Made by a program: the position numbers and the translations under genes. From positions 1 through 39,631 of the forward strand of contig ONXP01000062.1 in assembly GCA_900321865.1 (NCBI GenBank): 39,631 nucleotides of DNA, read 5' to 3'. Origin of the DNA: an uncultured Elusimicrobia bacterium. Its GTDB lineage: Bacteria; RUG730. The notes beneath the pieces were generated by a model. The model was given only the letters and a program-made list of their open reading frames with translations, made no database searches and had not been told where the DNA came from. Below, one piece after another: positions 17,008 through 28,900 of the stretch; the stretch's first letter is position 1; every line of letters begins with the position of its first letter.

Positions 17008-17820
17008 ATGAAAAAGATATTCATATTTGTTTTAGGTTTTATTTTAGGATTTATCGTCGCAACTAGCTCTACAAATAATTATGAAAAATCTATTGATATG
17101 TTTCAAAAACCAGGAAATATAATTACGAAGGAGCCAGGGAAGGTTTTTCAAAATCTAGCACTTATAAATGAAAGATCTTATGAAAATTCTAAAGAAGAAC
17201 CTTTAACAGAAACAGAGCTTAGAGCCTTCCGTAAATTTATCCAAGGAACAGAAGAAGTGCTAGCCTATAATTCATTTCCGTATGATAATGAAACTTTTAT
17301 GACAATGGCATCTTTTTTTAGATCAGATTACGAAGATGTTAGAGATCTTGACCTCGATGCATTTCTATATAACTGTCCAATATATCAAACCTTAGAACCT
17401 GGTAAAGATAATGAAGAATTTGAAGCAGTAAAACATTCTAATTTATTTTTTAATATGAGCTATGACAACATTGAAGATTTTTATCCGACATTAGAAAAAG
17501 CAATTACTCCTATTAAAAGATACCGTGAAGATGATGTCGATGAAATTTTAATGAAATATACAGGCATTAAAGTGCCGGATTTAACTCGCGACTGGCGTGC
17601 TATATTAGGCTATGTTCCTGAATATGCTTCTTTTTATAATACAACTAGTGATCTTTGGGTTAATGTTTTTAGCCCAACATATGGCTACAAAAATGGCGAC
17701 ATAGTAAAACTATACAATGAAGATACTGAGGTCTATTGTGGACATGTCCTAACTCTTAAAAAACATGATTCTTCGTGGCTGATTGTCTCATATCTACCTA
17801 TTAAAGAAAAAAATAATTAA
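17008..17820 (+). CDS. membrane-anchored protein of unknown function (270 aa)
   Basis: I do not recognise this protein. It starts with an uncleaved-looking anchor or signal (MKKIFIFVLGFILGFIVATSS). The remaining 245 residues are soluble and acidic, unlike the lysine-rich neighbours. Recognisable stretches are PLTETELRAFRKFIQGTEEV, a Tyr/Asp-rich middle (RSDYEDVRDLDLDAFLYNC), VDEILMKYTGIKVPDL, and a C-terminal beta-looking end (GDIVKLYNEDTEVYCGHVLTL, then SSWLIVSYLPIKEK). There are two cysteines, in LYNCPIY and VYCGH. An AAAGGGAAG ribosome site precedes the ATG. It lies 78 bases after the LptE-like gene and may be co-transcribed with it, which hints at an envelope role without proving it. Synonymous sites use slightly more G/C than in the neighbours. 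Confidence 0.8.
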   Translation: MKKIFIFVLGFILGFIVATSSTNNYEKSIDMFQKPGNIITKEPGKVFQNLALINERSYENSKEEPLTETELRAFRKFIQGTEEVLAYNSFPYDNETFMTMASFFRSDYEDVRDLDLDAFLYNCPIYQTLEPGKDNEEFEAVKHSNLFFNMSYDNIEDFYPTLEKAITPIKRYREDDVDEILMKYTGIKVPDLTRDWRAILGYVPEYASFYNTTSDLWVNVFSPTYGYKNGDIVKLYNEDTEVYCGHVLTLKKHDSSWLIVSYLPIKEKNN

Positions 17821-17901
17821 GGCAACTAAAAAAAACTATTCTTTTAATAAGCATTGAATAAAGATTTTTAATTCTCGTTTTAGTCTTATTTTAGGGAAAT
17901 T

Positions 17902-17920
17902 TTTCTTTCTAAGAAATTTT
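17902..17920 (+). terminator. weak candidate terminator between convergent genes
   Basis: TTTCTT (17902-17907), loop TCT, then AAGAAA (17911-17916) forms a six-pair stem followed by TTTTTATT. It lies in the 162-base gap between the 270-residue gene and smpB, which face each other. The stem is almost all A-T, so its strength is doubtful; its position is the main support. Confidence 0.25.
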
Positions 17921-17982
17921 TATTAATTTTAAATTTATTTAAATATTTGCTAAAACAAAGAATTTCTATTTCGAAATATTTT

Positions 17983-18426
17983 TTACATCCTTTTTATTTC
18001 TTTTTCCATCTGTCTTTTTATGTCGCGCTCTTTTAAAACATTTTTTTTGTCAAATGTATGTTTTCCCTTTACCAAAGCAATTTTTATTTTTAACAAATTC
18101 TTTTTATTAAAATAAGCAGAAAGCGGAATAATACTCATACCTTTTTCTCTAGATTTTCCGTCTAGCTTATAAATTTCTCTCTTGTGAAGCAAAAGTTTTC
18201 TAGATCTCGTAGGCTCATATTTATCAAAATTTGACGACATCTCGTATTGTGAAATATGAGTATTGATCAAAAAAGCCTCGCCATTTTTTATTTTTATAAA
18301 ACTGTCCTTTAGGTTCATTTTGCCAAGTCTTACAGATTTTACCTCGGAACCCAAAAGTTCTATCCCAGCCTCATATTCATCTACAATAAAATAATCATGA
18401 TATGCTTTTCTATTAATTATTTCCAT
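17983..18426 (-). CDS. smpB: SsrA (tmRNA)-binding protein
   Basis: SmpB carries tmRNA to stalled ribosomes for trans-translation. At 147 residues it is of normal length. Conserved blocks are NRKAYHDYFIVDEYEAGIEL, GSEVKSVRLGKMNLKDSF, HISQYEMSSNFDKYEPTRSR, RKLLLHKREIYKL and the C-terminal LVKGKHTFDKKNVLKERDIKR. The lysine/arginine tail that inserts into the mRNA channel is present. An AAGGTAA site precedes the ATG. No tmRNA gene could be found in this window. It is alone on the minus strand here. Confidence 0.97.
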   Translation of the reverse strand: MEIINRKAYHDYFIVDEYEAGIELLGSEVKSVRLGKMNLKDSFIKIKNGEAFLINTHISQYEMSSNFDKYEPTRSRKLLLHKREIYKLDGKSREKGMSIIPLSAYFNKKNLLKIKIALVKGKHTFDKKNVLKERDIKRQMEKEIKRM

Positions 18427-18451
18427 AAAATTACCTTAAATTCCAAGCTAT

Positions 18452-18480
18452 TTGATTTTGTAAAGTAAATATTATAAAAT
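18452..18480 (+). promoter_or_regulatory. candidate promoter for the dciA-like/gyrB pair
   Basis: TTGATT (18452-18457), a 17-base spacer, then TAAAAT (18475-18480) lies 31 bases before the start of the small DUF721-like gene, in the 85-base divergent gap with smpB. The spacing is ideal and both hexamers are near consensus, but such words are common in this composition. Confidence 0.35.
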
Positions 18481-18511
18481 ATTTTATTAAAAATATAAGG
18501 GTTTTGTTTAT

Positions 18512-18796
18512 ATGAAATCAATAAATTCTATTTTAACCAGAAATTTTTTAGAAAAAAATTTTGCTCCTCAAAACTTTAATAAATATGATAAAATTCACGG
18601 TATTTTAAAAAAATATATTCATGATTTTAATAATCTAAAAATAGAAAAATCTATTCTATTTATAGAACTTTCGTCCAGTATCCAAAAATTTGAAATTAAT
18701 GCCAGAAAATCCGAAATAATAAAAGAAATAAATCTTTTTTTAAATAATGCAATAAAAGACATAAAAATTTTAATTAGTGGAAAAAGAAATTTTTAA
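18512..18796 (+). CDS. small DciA/DUF721-like protein
   Basis: This 94-residue protein is weakly but plausibly DUF721/DciA. A helical N-terminus leads to LKIEKSILFIELSSSIQKFEINARKSEIIKEINLFL, matching the family pattern of a hydrophobic strand, a short loop (classically xxSSxWxxEL) and a helix ending in a hydrophobic strand (AIKDIKILI). DciA is the widespread loader/operator of the replicative helicase DnaB. Its gene often sits next to gyrB, recF or dnaA, and here it is directly upstream of gyrB (67 bases). It is shorter than most DciA proteins, and the classic Trp is Ile or Gln here. The assignment needs a profile search. Confidence 0.6.
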   Translation: MKSINSILTRNFLEKNFAPQNFNKYDKIHGILKKYIHDFNNLKIEKSILFIELSSSIQKFEINARKSEIIKEINLFLNNAIKDIKILISGKRNF

Positions 18797-18821
18797 TTTT
18801 CAAAATATTTTAATTTTATAA

Positions 18822-21299
<2,478 letters not shown>

Positions 21300-21361
21300 A
21301 AGATATACAGTAAATAATTTTTAAACCATAATTTTTAAATTTATAAAACTTTAGATATTTT

Positions 21362-21646
21362 ATGTTTTATTTTCAAACAATTTTAGATAAAAGTTTAAAC
21401 TATTGTAAAAAAATTTTTAAAAAAGAAGAATTAAATTTATTATTATCAAATGCTTTTTATCCTCATAAAGAAACAAATATAGAAAATATTATAAAATCCT
21501 GGACTAATCTTTATATCAAGGCCGTTAAAAATTCATATCAAAATAAATATAAAACTATTAAAAGCTTACTAATTTATAGAAATTCCTTCGGAAACTTTAA
21601 AAATTATAATTATTCTTGTTTTAACAATCGGTTTTATAATGATTGA
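21362..21646 (+). CDS. hypothetical small protein, possibly frameshifted
   Basis: The 438-base gap between gyrB and ychF holds one open frame of 94 codons, starting at an ATG without a visible ribosome site. The first 70 residues look like a real helical, charged protein (ILDKSLNYCKKIFKKEELNLL, then IKSWTNLYIKAVKNSYQNKY). The last 24 look like noise (Asn, Tyr, Phe). In the next frame, bases 21573-21662 encode FIEIPSETLK followed by IIIILVLTIGFIMIEMLYA, a good membrane helix that ends in a stop but has no start codon of its own. A one-base shift near 21573-21590 would join them into a tail-anchored protein of about 100 residues. I do not recognise a family. Confidence 0.35.
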   Translation: MFYFQTILDKSLNYCKKIFKKEELNLLLSNAFYPHKETNIENIIKSWTNLYIKAVKNSYQNKYKTIKSLLIYRNSFGNFKNYNYSCFNNRFYND

Positions 21647-21737
21647 GATGCTTTACGCTTAGAAGAAAAAAATTAATAAAAGATTTTTATAAATTTAAAA
21701 TTTTAGTAAAATTCATATATAAATCCTGGAGGGAAAA

Positions 21738-22835
21738 ATGTCACTCGAAGTAGGGATTGTAGGACTTCCGAATGTTGGGAAATCTACACTTTTTAATGCG
21801 ATAACAAATTCTAATATAGAAGCTGCGAATTATCCTTTTTGCACTATTGAACCAAATACTGGAATCGTTCCTATATTAGATAAAAGGCTAAATGTTTTAG
21901 CAAAAATATCAAATTCTAAAGAAATTATTTATTCTACAATAAAATTTGTCGACATAGCAGGCCTTGTAAAAGGTGCAAGTAAAGGCGAAGGGCTTGGCAA
22001 TAAATTTTTGTCAAATATTAGAGAAGTCGATGCCCTGGCACATGTTGTTAGAGTCTTTGAAGATGAAAACATAATGCATGTTTCAGGCAAAATTGATCCT
22101 ATTTCCGATATAGAAACGATTAATTTAGAGCTGATTATAGCAGATTTGGAAGTAGCTGAAAAATCTTTTTCATCTTTGGAAAAAAGAGCAAAACACAGTC
22201 AAGATCCAGAATCAAAAGAAAAATTAGAAATTCTATCAAGATGCATAGAAACTCTAAAAGAAGAAAAGCCAATAAGGTCTCTAAATCTAACGGAAGAAGA
22301 AAATTTTTTAATTAAAGAATATGCATTTTTGACAGCGAAAAAAGTCATTTTTATTGCAAATATCAATGAAAATATGTTAGGGAAATCTGACGATAAAATA
22401 AAAAATGTGGAAAATTATGCTAAAAAAAACGGCGATGAATTTGCGATAATTTGTTCAAAATTAGAAGAAGAAATTTCAAGACTTTCACCTGAAGAAAAAG
22501 CTGATTTTTTAAAGGAGCTAGGGATAGAAGAATCAGGTCTAGATATTATTTCCAAAAAATGTTTTTCACTTTTGGGGTTAGAAAGTTTTTTAACTACTGG
22601 AGAAAAAGAAACCAGAAGCTGGACAATCAAAAAAAATTCTACTGCCAAAAAGGCTGCAGGGGTAATTCACACAGATTTTGAAAAAGGTTTTATAAAGGCA
22701 AATATTATATCTTATGATGATTTTGTAAAATGCGGTGGCTATAAAAAAGCTAAAGATTTAGGCCTTATTCGTCAAGAGGGAAAAGATTATATAATGCAAG
22801 ATGGAGATATAGTAGAATTTATGTTTAATCTATAA
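21738..22835 (+). CDS. ychF: redox-regulated ATPase YchF (OLA1 family)
   Basis: YchF is a universal ribosome-associated P-loop protein that prefers ATP to GTP. The 365 residues have the normal length and order: P-loop GLPNVGKSTLFN, switch region and G3 (VDIAGLVKGASKGEGLGNKF), a coiled-coil insert (LEVAEKSFSSLEKRAKHS), and the altered G4 motif (FIANINEN in place of NKxD) that explains the ATP preference. The C-terminal TGS domain has TTGEKETRSWTIKKNSTAKKAAGVIHTDFEKGFI. A TGGAGGGAA ribosome site precedes the ATG. It is often followed by pth; here the giant secreted protein gene follows. Confidence 0.97.
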   Translation: MSLEVGIVGLPNVGKSTLFNAITNSNIEAANYPFCTIEPNTGIVPILDKRLNVLAKISNSKEIIYSTIKFVDIAGLVKGASKGEGLGNKFLSNIREVDALAHVVRVFEDENIMHVSGKIDPISDIETINLELIIADLEVAEKSFSSLEKRAKHSQDPESKEKLEILSRCIETLKEEKPIRSLNLTEEENFLIKEYAFLTAKKVIFIANINENMLGKSDDKIKNVENYAKKNGDEFAIICSKLEEEISRLSPEEKADFLKELGIEESGLDIISKKCFSLLGLESFLTTGEKETRSWTIKKNSTAKKAAGVIHTDFEKGFIKANIISYDDFVKCGGYKKAKDLGLIRQEGKDYIMQDGDIVEFMFNL

Positions 22836-22893
22836 AATTTTAATTTAAAATTCTCCAAAAATTCGTTTGTACTTTTATATTCTTATAAATTAT

Positions 22894-22899
22894 TATAAT
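22894..22899 (+). promoter_or_regulatory. candidate -10 box upstream of the giant gene
   Basis: A perfect TATAAT lies 40 bases before the start of the giant gene, in the 103-base gap after ychF. A TTGTAC at 22867-22872 is a possible -35 but is 21 bases away, longer than usual. The site is suggestive only. Confidence 0.3.
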
Positions 22900-22938
22900 G
22901 ATATATGTAAATTTTATATAAAAATATAAGAGGTGGCA

Positions 22939-25900
22939 ATGATGAAAATAAAAGTTTTCCATTTTAAGAAAATGGTTTCGTTTATCATTTCATTGATATT
23001 TTTGTTTAACAGCACTTTTTACAATTTATATGCTATGCTAGGAGGAAGCAATTTACCTATTTCTAGTTACGGACAAATTATAGAAAAATACGACGGAACA
23101 TCTAGCGGGAAAATTATTTTAATAAAGGATCTTCACAAAGACTATGAAGTAGAAAAAAATATCTTAAAGTTTTTAGAAAATTTAAAAAAAGACTACAAAG
23201 ACAATTTTAAATTTGTAGGAATAGAAGGTGTAGATCAAAAAGGAATAACGTTTAACACTTTTGCAAAATTTAAAAAATCAGAAAAAGAAGACATTCTAGA
23301 CAAAATGGCTCATTTAGGATATTTAAGTGGAGCAGAATGGTTTGCAGCACTAAATAATATAAATGTTGTAGGGCTGGAAGATAGAGATTTATACCTAAAA
23401 AATTTCAAAAATTATTATAAATCCGTAAATTATAGAGAAGATTTGGCTAATTTTTTTGATGAGATAAATAGAGGAATTGCTAGAAATGAAGCAATATTTT
23501 TTACTCAGGAAACAAAAAACTTGCTAGAAGCAAGGCTAAAATTTTTAGACGGAAAAATTTCTTTAAAAGAATATGGATTATTTTTAGAGCCAAATATAAA
23601 ACCAGAAAATTTAATGTCTTTTACCAATTATAAAAATCAAATAATTTTAGAAGAAAAGAAAAAAGAGATTTTTCTAAATGAAATAAAATATGAAGCAAGT
23701 GATTTAATACAAAAATTAGAAAATTATTTAAAGAAAGACGAAAAAGAAGCCCTTAACAAAATTGACGGCGATGAATTTTATTTACTTTTGGCTGAAATTT
23801 TAAAACAAAAAAATATAAACATAAAAAATTATAAGAAATTAAGTGAATATTTAGAATATTTAGAATTGAAAAAAAATGTAGATCTTGAAAATTTGTATTT
23901 TGAAATAGAAGAAATGGAAAAAGAAGCTTTCTTAAATCTTGAAAAAAATAGAAAAGATTCTAGCGAATTTTTAAAAGCAAAAATTGATTTATTAGATATT
24001 GAAAGATTTTTATTTAACAAAGTCGGGAATTTTGAGCAAGACAAAATTTCTGAGGAAATTGATGAAAAACTGGAAACTTCTAGAAAATTTTTCAAAAAAC
24101 TTTTTTACAAAGATTATTTCGAGAATTATTACGAAAAATTAAAATTATCTATAAAAAATATGAAATTATTTTATAGAGATGCTAATAAAAGAAACGAAAT
24201 TATGTCTAATAATATCCTTTTTTCTCCTTTAAAAAAGGGTGAAATTAGAGCAATAGTTTTGGGCGGATATCATACAGACGGAGTAAAAAATTTATTCAAG
24301 GCAAAAGGAATAAACTATGAGATAGTTTTGCCAAACTTTTTAGGTGAAAGAACTAATCTTTATGAAAAAAGAATTAAAGAACAGGGCGAAAGATTTTATG
24401 AAAATTTAAACAATGCAAAATTTTCTGACCTAAAAAATGACCAACTGGAACTAGTTAGCCTTTTTGCAAACTCTGGACTAGACCTTAATGGAAATAGTTT
24501 GGAAGATTTTGTAATCCTTTTATTATCAAAAGAAAAAAATAAACTTTTAGAAGAAAAATATAATACCCTATCTAGTGATTTAAAATTTATTATAAATTTA
24601 TTAGCATTTTATGATAAAAATCAAAATTTAGAGAAGAATAAAACTGAAGAAGAAAACAAATTAATTCAAAAAATTAACAAATTAAAAAATGCTTTAAAAA
24701 ATTTAGGGATAAATTTTGATATTTCAATTAAAAAAGATGAAGATTTAATAAAAAATTCTAGATATGAAAGATTAAAAACAGCTTTTAAAGAGATTTTTTC
24801 ATTACCATTAAAGATTCTTGGACATCTCTTGGGAAAAGGAAATAAAAATGAACAAATTGATAAGGATAGTTATACAAAAATTGAAGATGCCAAAATTAAA
24901 AATATTACAATTAACGATAAAAAAATTAATTTATATAAGGAGAAAAATCCTGAAAATTCAACTAATGGTTCAATCAATTACAACTATGATGCTTTCCATG
25001 CAGAAGATGAAACAACTGAAAATTTTTCAGTTTATATTGGAAAAGATTTATATAATTTTATAAGTAGTAACTTTCATACAGGTATACAAAATTTTATATA
25101 CGAAGCTATAGCGAAACATGAATATTTAGAATATCAAATTCAAAAACAAAAACATGAAATATCAGAAGACGAGATACACATAGAAGCAATAAAACAAGAA
25201 GGCAGTTACTCTCACAAAGCAATAGTGATAGCCTTTAATATGTTTTTTAATGAAGGAATACCAGAGGATCTAGATTCAGTTATAAAATCTTTAGAAGAAC
25301 TTGTAAAAAAAATTTACGAAAGAAAAGATATAGAATCTGAAAAAGATTTAATCTCCTACATCTTATCATCTGAATATTTGAACTTTAAAAATAATATACA
25401 AAAAGCTTACGAACAATATGAAAAAATACTTGATAAATCTTTAGACAATTTAGAAAAAAATATAAAAAATATTAGTGAAATTAGTAAAAATAGCGAACCA
25501 CATTTATTGAATTTATTTGATAATAGTAATTTAATCCCTATTAACCAGAATAATGATGTTAAAATTTTGAATAATAACACACAAAATAATAACATAAATA
25601 TGATAATCAATAATAATAATATAAATAAAACAGAGGTTCAAAATTTAAATGGACAAACAATAAGCATAGAAACATACAAACAAAATGATATAACTAAAAA
25701 AAGATTATCTCATTTACGCTTAGTAGATACTAATGGTGATAATAATGATACTTATAGCGATACACATAAAAATAAAGAAAAAAATAATATAAAATACCAA
25801 GACGTGATAAAAATTAAGCATGTAAATAAAGGAAAATTATCAGAAATATCTGAAAATAATCATGTTTTTTTAAAACGTGATGATACTAGTAGCAAAAATA

Positions 25901-28900
25901 AAAATTTAATACAAAAAAATATTAATATAAATTTTACAAACAAAAAGGATACAAAAGAACTCAAAACAAACCAAGGAGTTCGTTTTGCTATAAAGGACGA
26001 AAATAGAAATATTGAGGATGATATTGATGAGAATGTCAATATAAATTCTATAAGAACTAGAAAATATAATTTTACAGAAGAGGAAAATCTAACCATTAAA
26101 GAAGAAAAGAAAGATGATAGTGAAGATAAGTATAGTGAAGATGAGAATACAATCATAAACTTTGACGATGAATTTGAGGAATTTGATAAAACAGATGAAC
26201 TTCTTAATCTTATAGATGAAAAATATAAAAAATTTGAAAAATTTGTTGAAATGATTGATGAAAGTAAAAATATTGAGATAGAAAAACGACTTAAAAAAAA
26301 TAAAAAAGATTTTGAATTTAATTTATTATATGCAAAGCCTTGGTATATGAAAGAAAAAAAAGAAAAACAAAATCCTGAAAATTCAGTTCATTCTCAATAT
26401 AAAGAATTTATTTATAATTTTAAAAATAATAATAATACTAGTAAGGAATTAAAAAATATAATTTTTAAAAGTGCTCTAAAAAATCATAAAAATAAAACAA
26501 AAAATATTAATATTGATTATGAGAATGCACCTCGTCCAATAATTGACACATATTCATTACTTTCAGAACTAAAAGGAACCAAAGACCCAAAAACAATTTT
26601 AAAAAATCTAGTAAATATATCAAAAGATCAAAAATTTTTAACACTTTTAGAAAAAATAAAAAAGGATGAAATCACTTTTGATAATTTATACAAAGATGAG
26701 ACCTATTTAAACTTTCATAATAACTTTTTATTATTACAAGACTTATTAGAAAATAATTTACTCCTCCCTTTTGAAATAGACTTGGCAAAAAAAGTACAAC
26801 ATCTTTTTATCCCTATTTTGAAAGATACAATAGAGCATTGCATAGAAAAAGCTTGGAGAATTTATGAAAACGATGACTTTTATGACGATGATTATTATAA
26901 AAGCTATATAGAAAATGTAAAGTTTTTGAAAGAGATCCAATTATTTCTTACCCCTGCTTTTGACGAAATAGATTATAAACCAATAAAAAATAAAATCAAA
27001 AAAAAATCAGATAACGAAAAAGAAATAACAATCGGGAAAATAACATATGAAATCAATGTATTATATAATACAATAAAACCAGATATTGGTTTACTGAGAC
27101 TTGAGAGAAGGCTAAGACGAGCACGAAACAGAGACCAGGTTCTTGCAATTTTAAAGGCAGCCGCAATTCCTTTTGTATTTACAGGAAAAATCTTGTTTAT
27201 AGACTTACCAAAAGGACTAATAAACATTCCTTGGGGCACTTGGTTTACTGAAATTAGAGATTTTGCTTCTAGCATTGACTGGAGATCTGGTTGGGACAAT
27301 TTAAAAGGATTTTTTACTGATACTATTCCATCTTGGTTCCAAAACCTCCCTTTTTGTTCACCCTCTAACAATAATACTATAAAAGAAGAAAAAGAAACTG
27401 AACTTTCTAATAATAATATAGTTTCAATACGAGAAGAGGAAAAAAAAGAGGAAAAAGAAGAGAAAAAAGAAGATGATAAAGATAAAAGCGAAGAGGAAGA
27501 CCACTGGAAAAACGCCATCAGGAGTAATGATTTTGAAGCCGAAATACAACTTCGTGGAGATAAATCCAACAAAGATTTTCAAAATGAAGCTATAAAAAGA
27601 GGAAAGAACTTAAAAGGAGATTCAATAAAAGCTTTTTTAAATAAAATTTCTTCAAAACTAGAAAATGTTATGGATATTATTAAAAATAAAATTTTAGAAA
27701 TTAAAAATAAAAACTTTCTAAATAAATTAAATGATTTAATAAAAAGTTTGGACGGCTATGAAATAAAAAGTATAGAAAAATCTGACGATCACTATGAGGT
27801 CTTTACTAATGAAAAAACTATTTATTTTTCTAGCGGAATGATAAATTTTTTGAAAAATTTAGAAAAATATACTACTCAGGATTATTTTATAGATATGGTT
27901 TCATCAATAATTGTTCATGAAATTGGAGAAAAATTTTTAATGGAAAACGAAATCCAAAATGCTCATGACTTGATTACTGAAATTTTAGGAAAAGACCATG
28001 AAAATTTTATTGAAGCACTAGATATTCACGAAAAATATACTAAAAATCAAATTAATAATATAACAGAATTGCAAAGTGATATTACTAAATTTAAAGATAA
28101 TTTAAAAATTAGCCAAAAAATGGCAATAAAACTTTTGCCAAAAGTATCAAAATATCTAGCTGAAAGAAGTGCAGAAAAAGAATTATCTGATTTTAAAGAA
28201 ATAGTTTTTGACATAAACGGAAAAAATTTTAATGAAATACAAACTTATTTTAATAATTTAAAAATAGAAAATAAAATGTTTGTCAATCTCATATTAGTAG
28301 GTGATATGAAAGATATAAAGGATATAGACAATCTAACAAAATATATTGATCAAAAAAGTCACGGACTTATTAATATTTCGTGGGTGATAGGAAAGTCTAG
28401 TTATGAAGTTCTAGAAAATAAAAATTTTAAATTTGAAAATAATGACAAAATTTCCATCATAAAAATGTTAAGTAATGGCTATTTATTAGGAAATGGAGCT
28501 ATAACAGAAAAAATACTGACTAGTTTAAAAACTTTAGCAAATAAGGACAATCTAAATTCTATAGAAATAGAATTTTTATTAAATAATTCATCAAAAAATT
28601 TAAAAAAAGAATATTTTGAAAATGGTGAACCAGCTAAAAACATTAGACAGATAATTCTCGGAAAAGAGCAAAAAATCGAAAACTTAGAAGCAAAAAATAT
28701 AATAAATAAAATAAATTCTGACAAAATAAATGTTATTTCAAGGCTAGGATCTGATTTAGTTCTTAATCTGGAATATAAAACTGAAGATATTCAAAAAACT
28801 TTAGATTTTACAGAGCTTAATATTGACGAATCTAACAATATTGAAATTCTAGAAAATGAAAGAATAGAGTTAGATGGAATAGACGAAAAAGATATGAAAA

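Noticed and set aside
22836-22860. A/T palindrome after ychF as a terminator
   Set aside because: It is an all A-T stem with almost no loop, and such palindromes are expected at this base composition.
26973-27572. 199-codon open frame on the minus strand
   Set aside because: It is antisense to the giant gene and is a Ser/Phe-rich mirror of Lys/Glu codons, which is typical of shadow frames in A-rich DNA.
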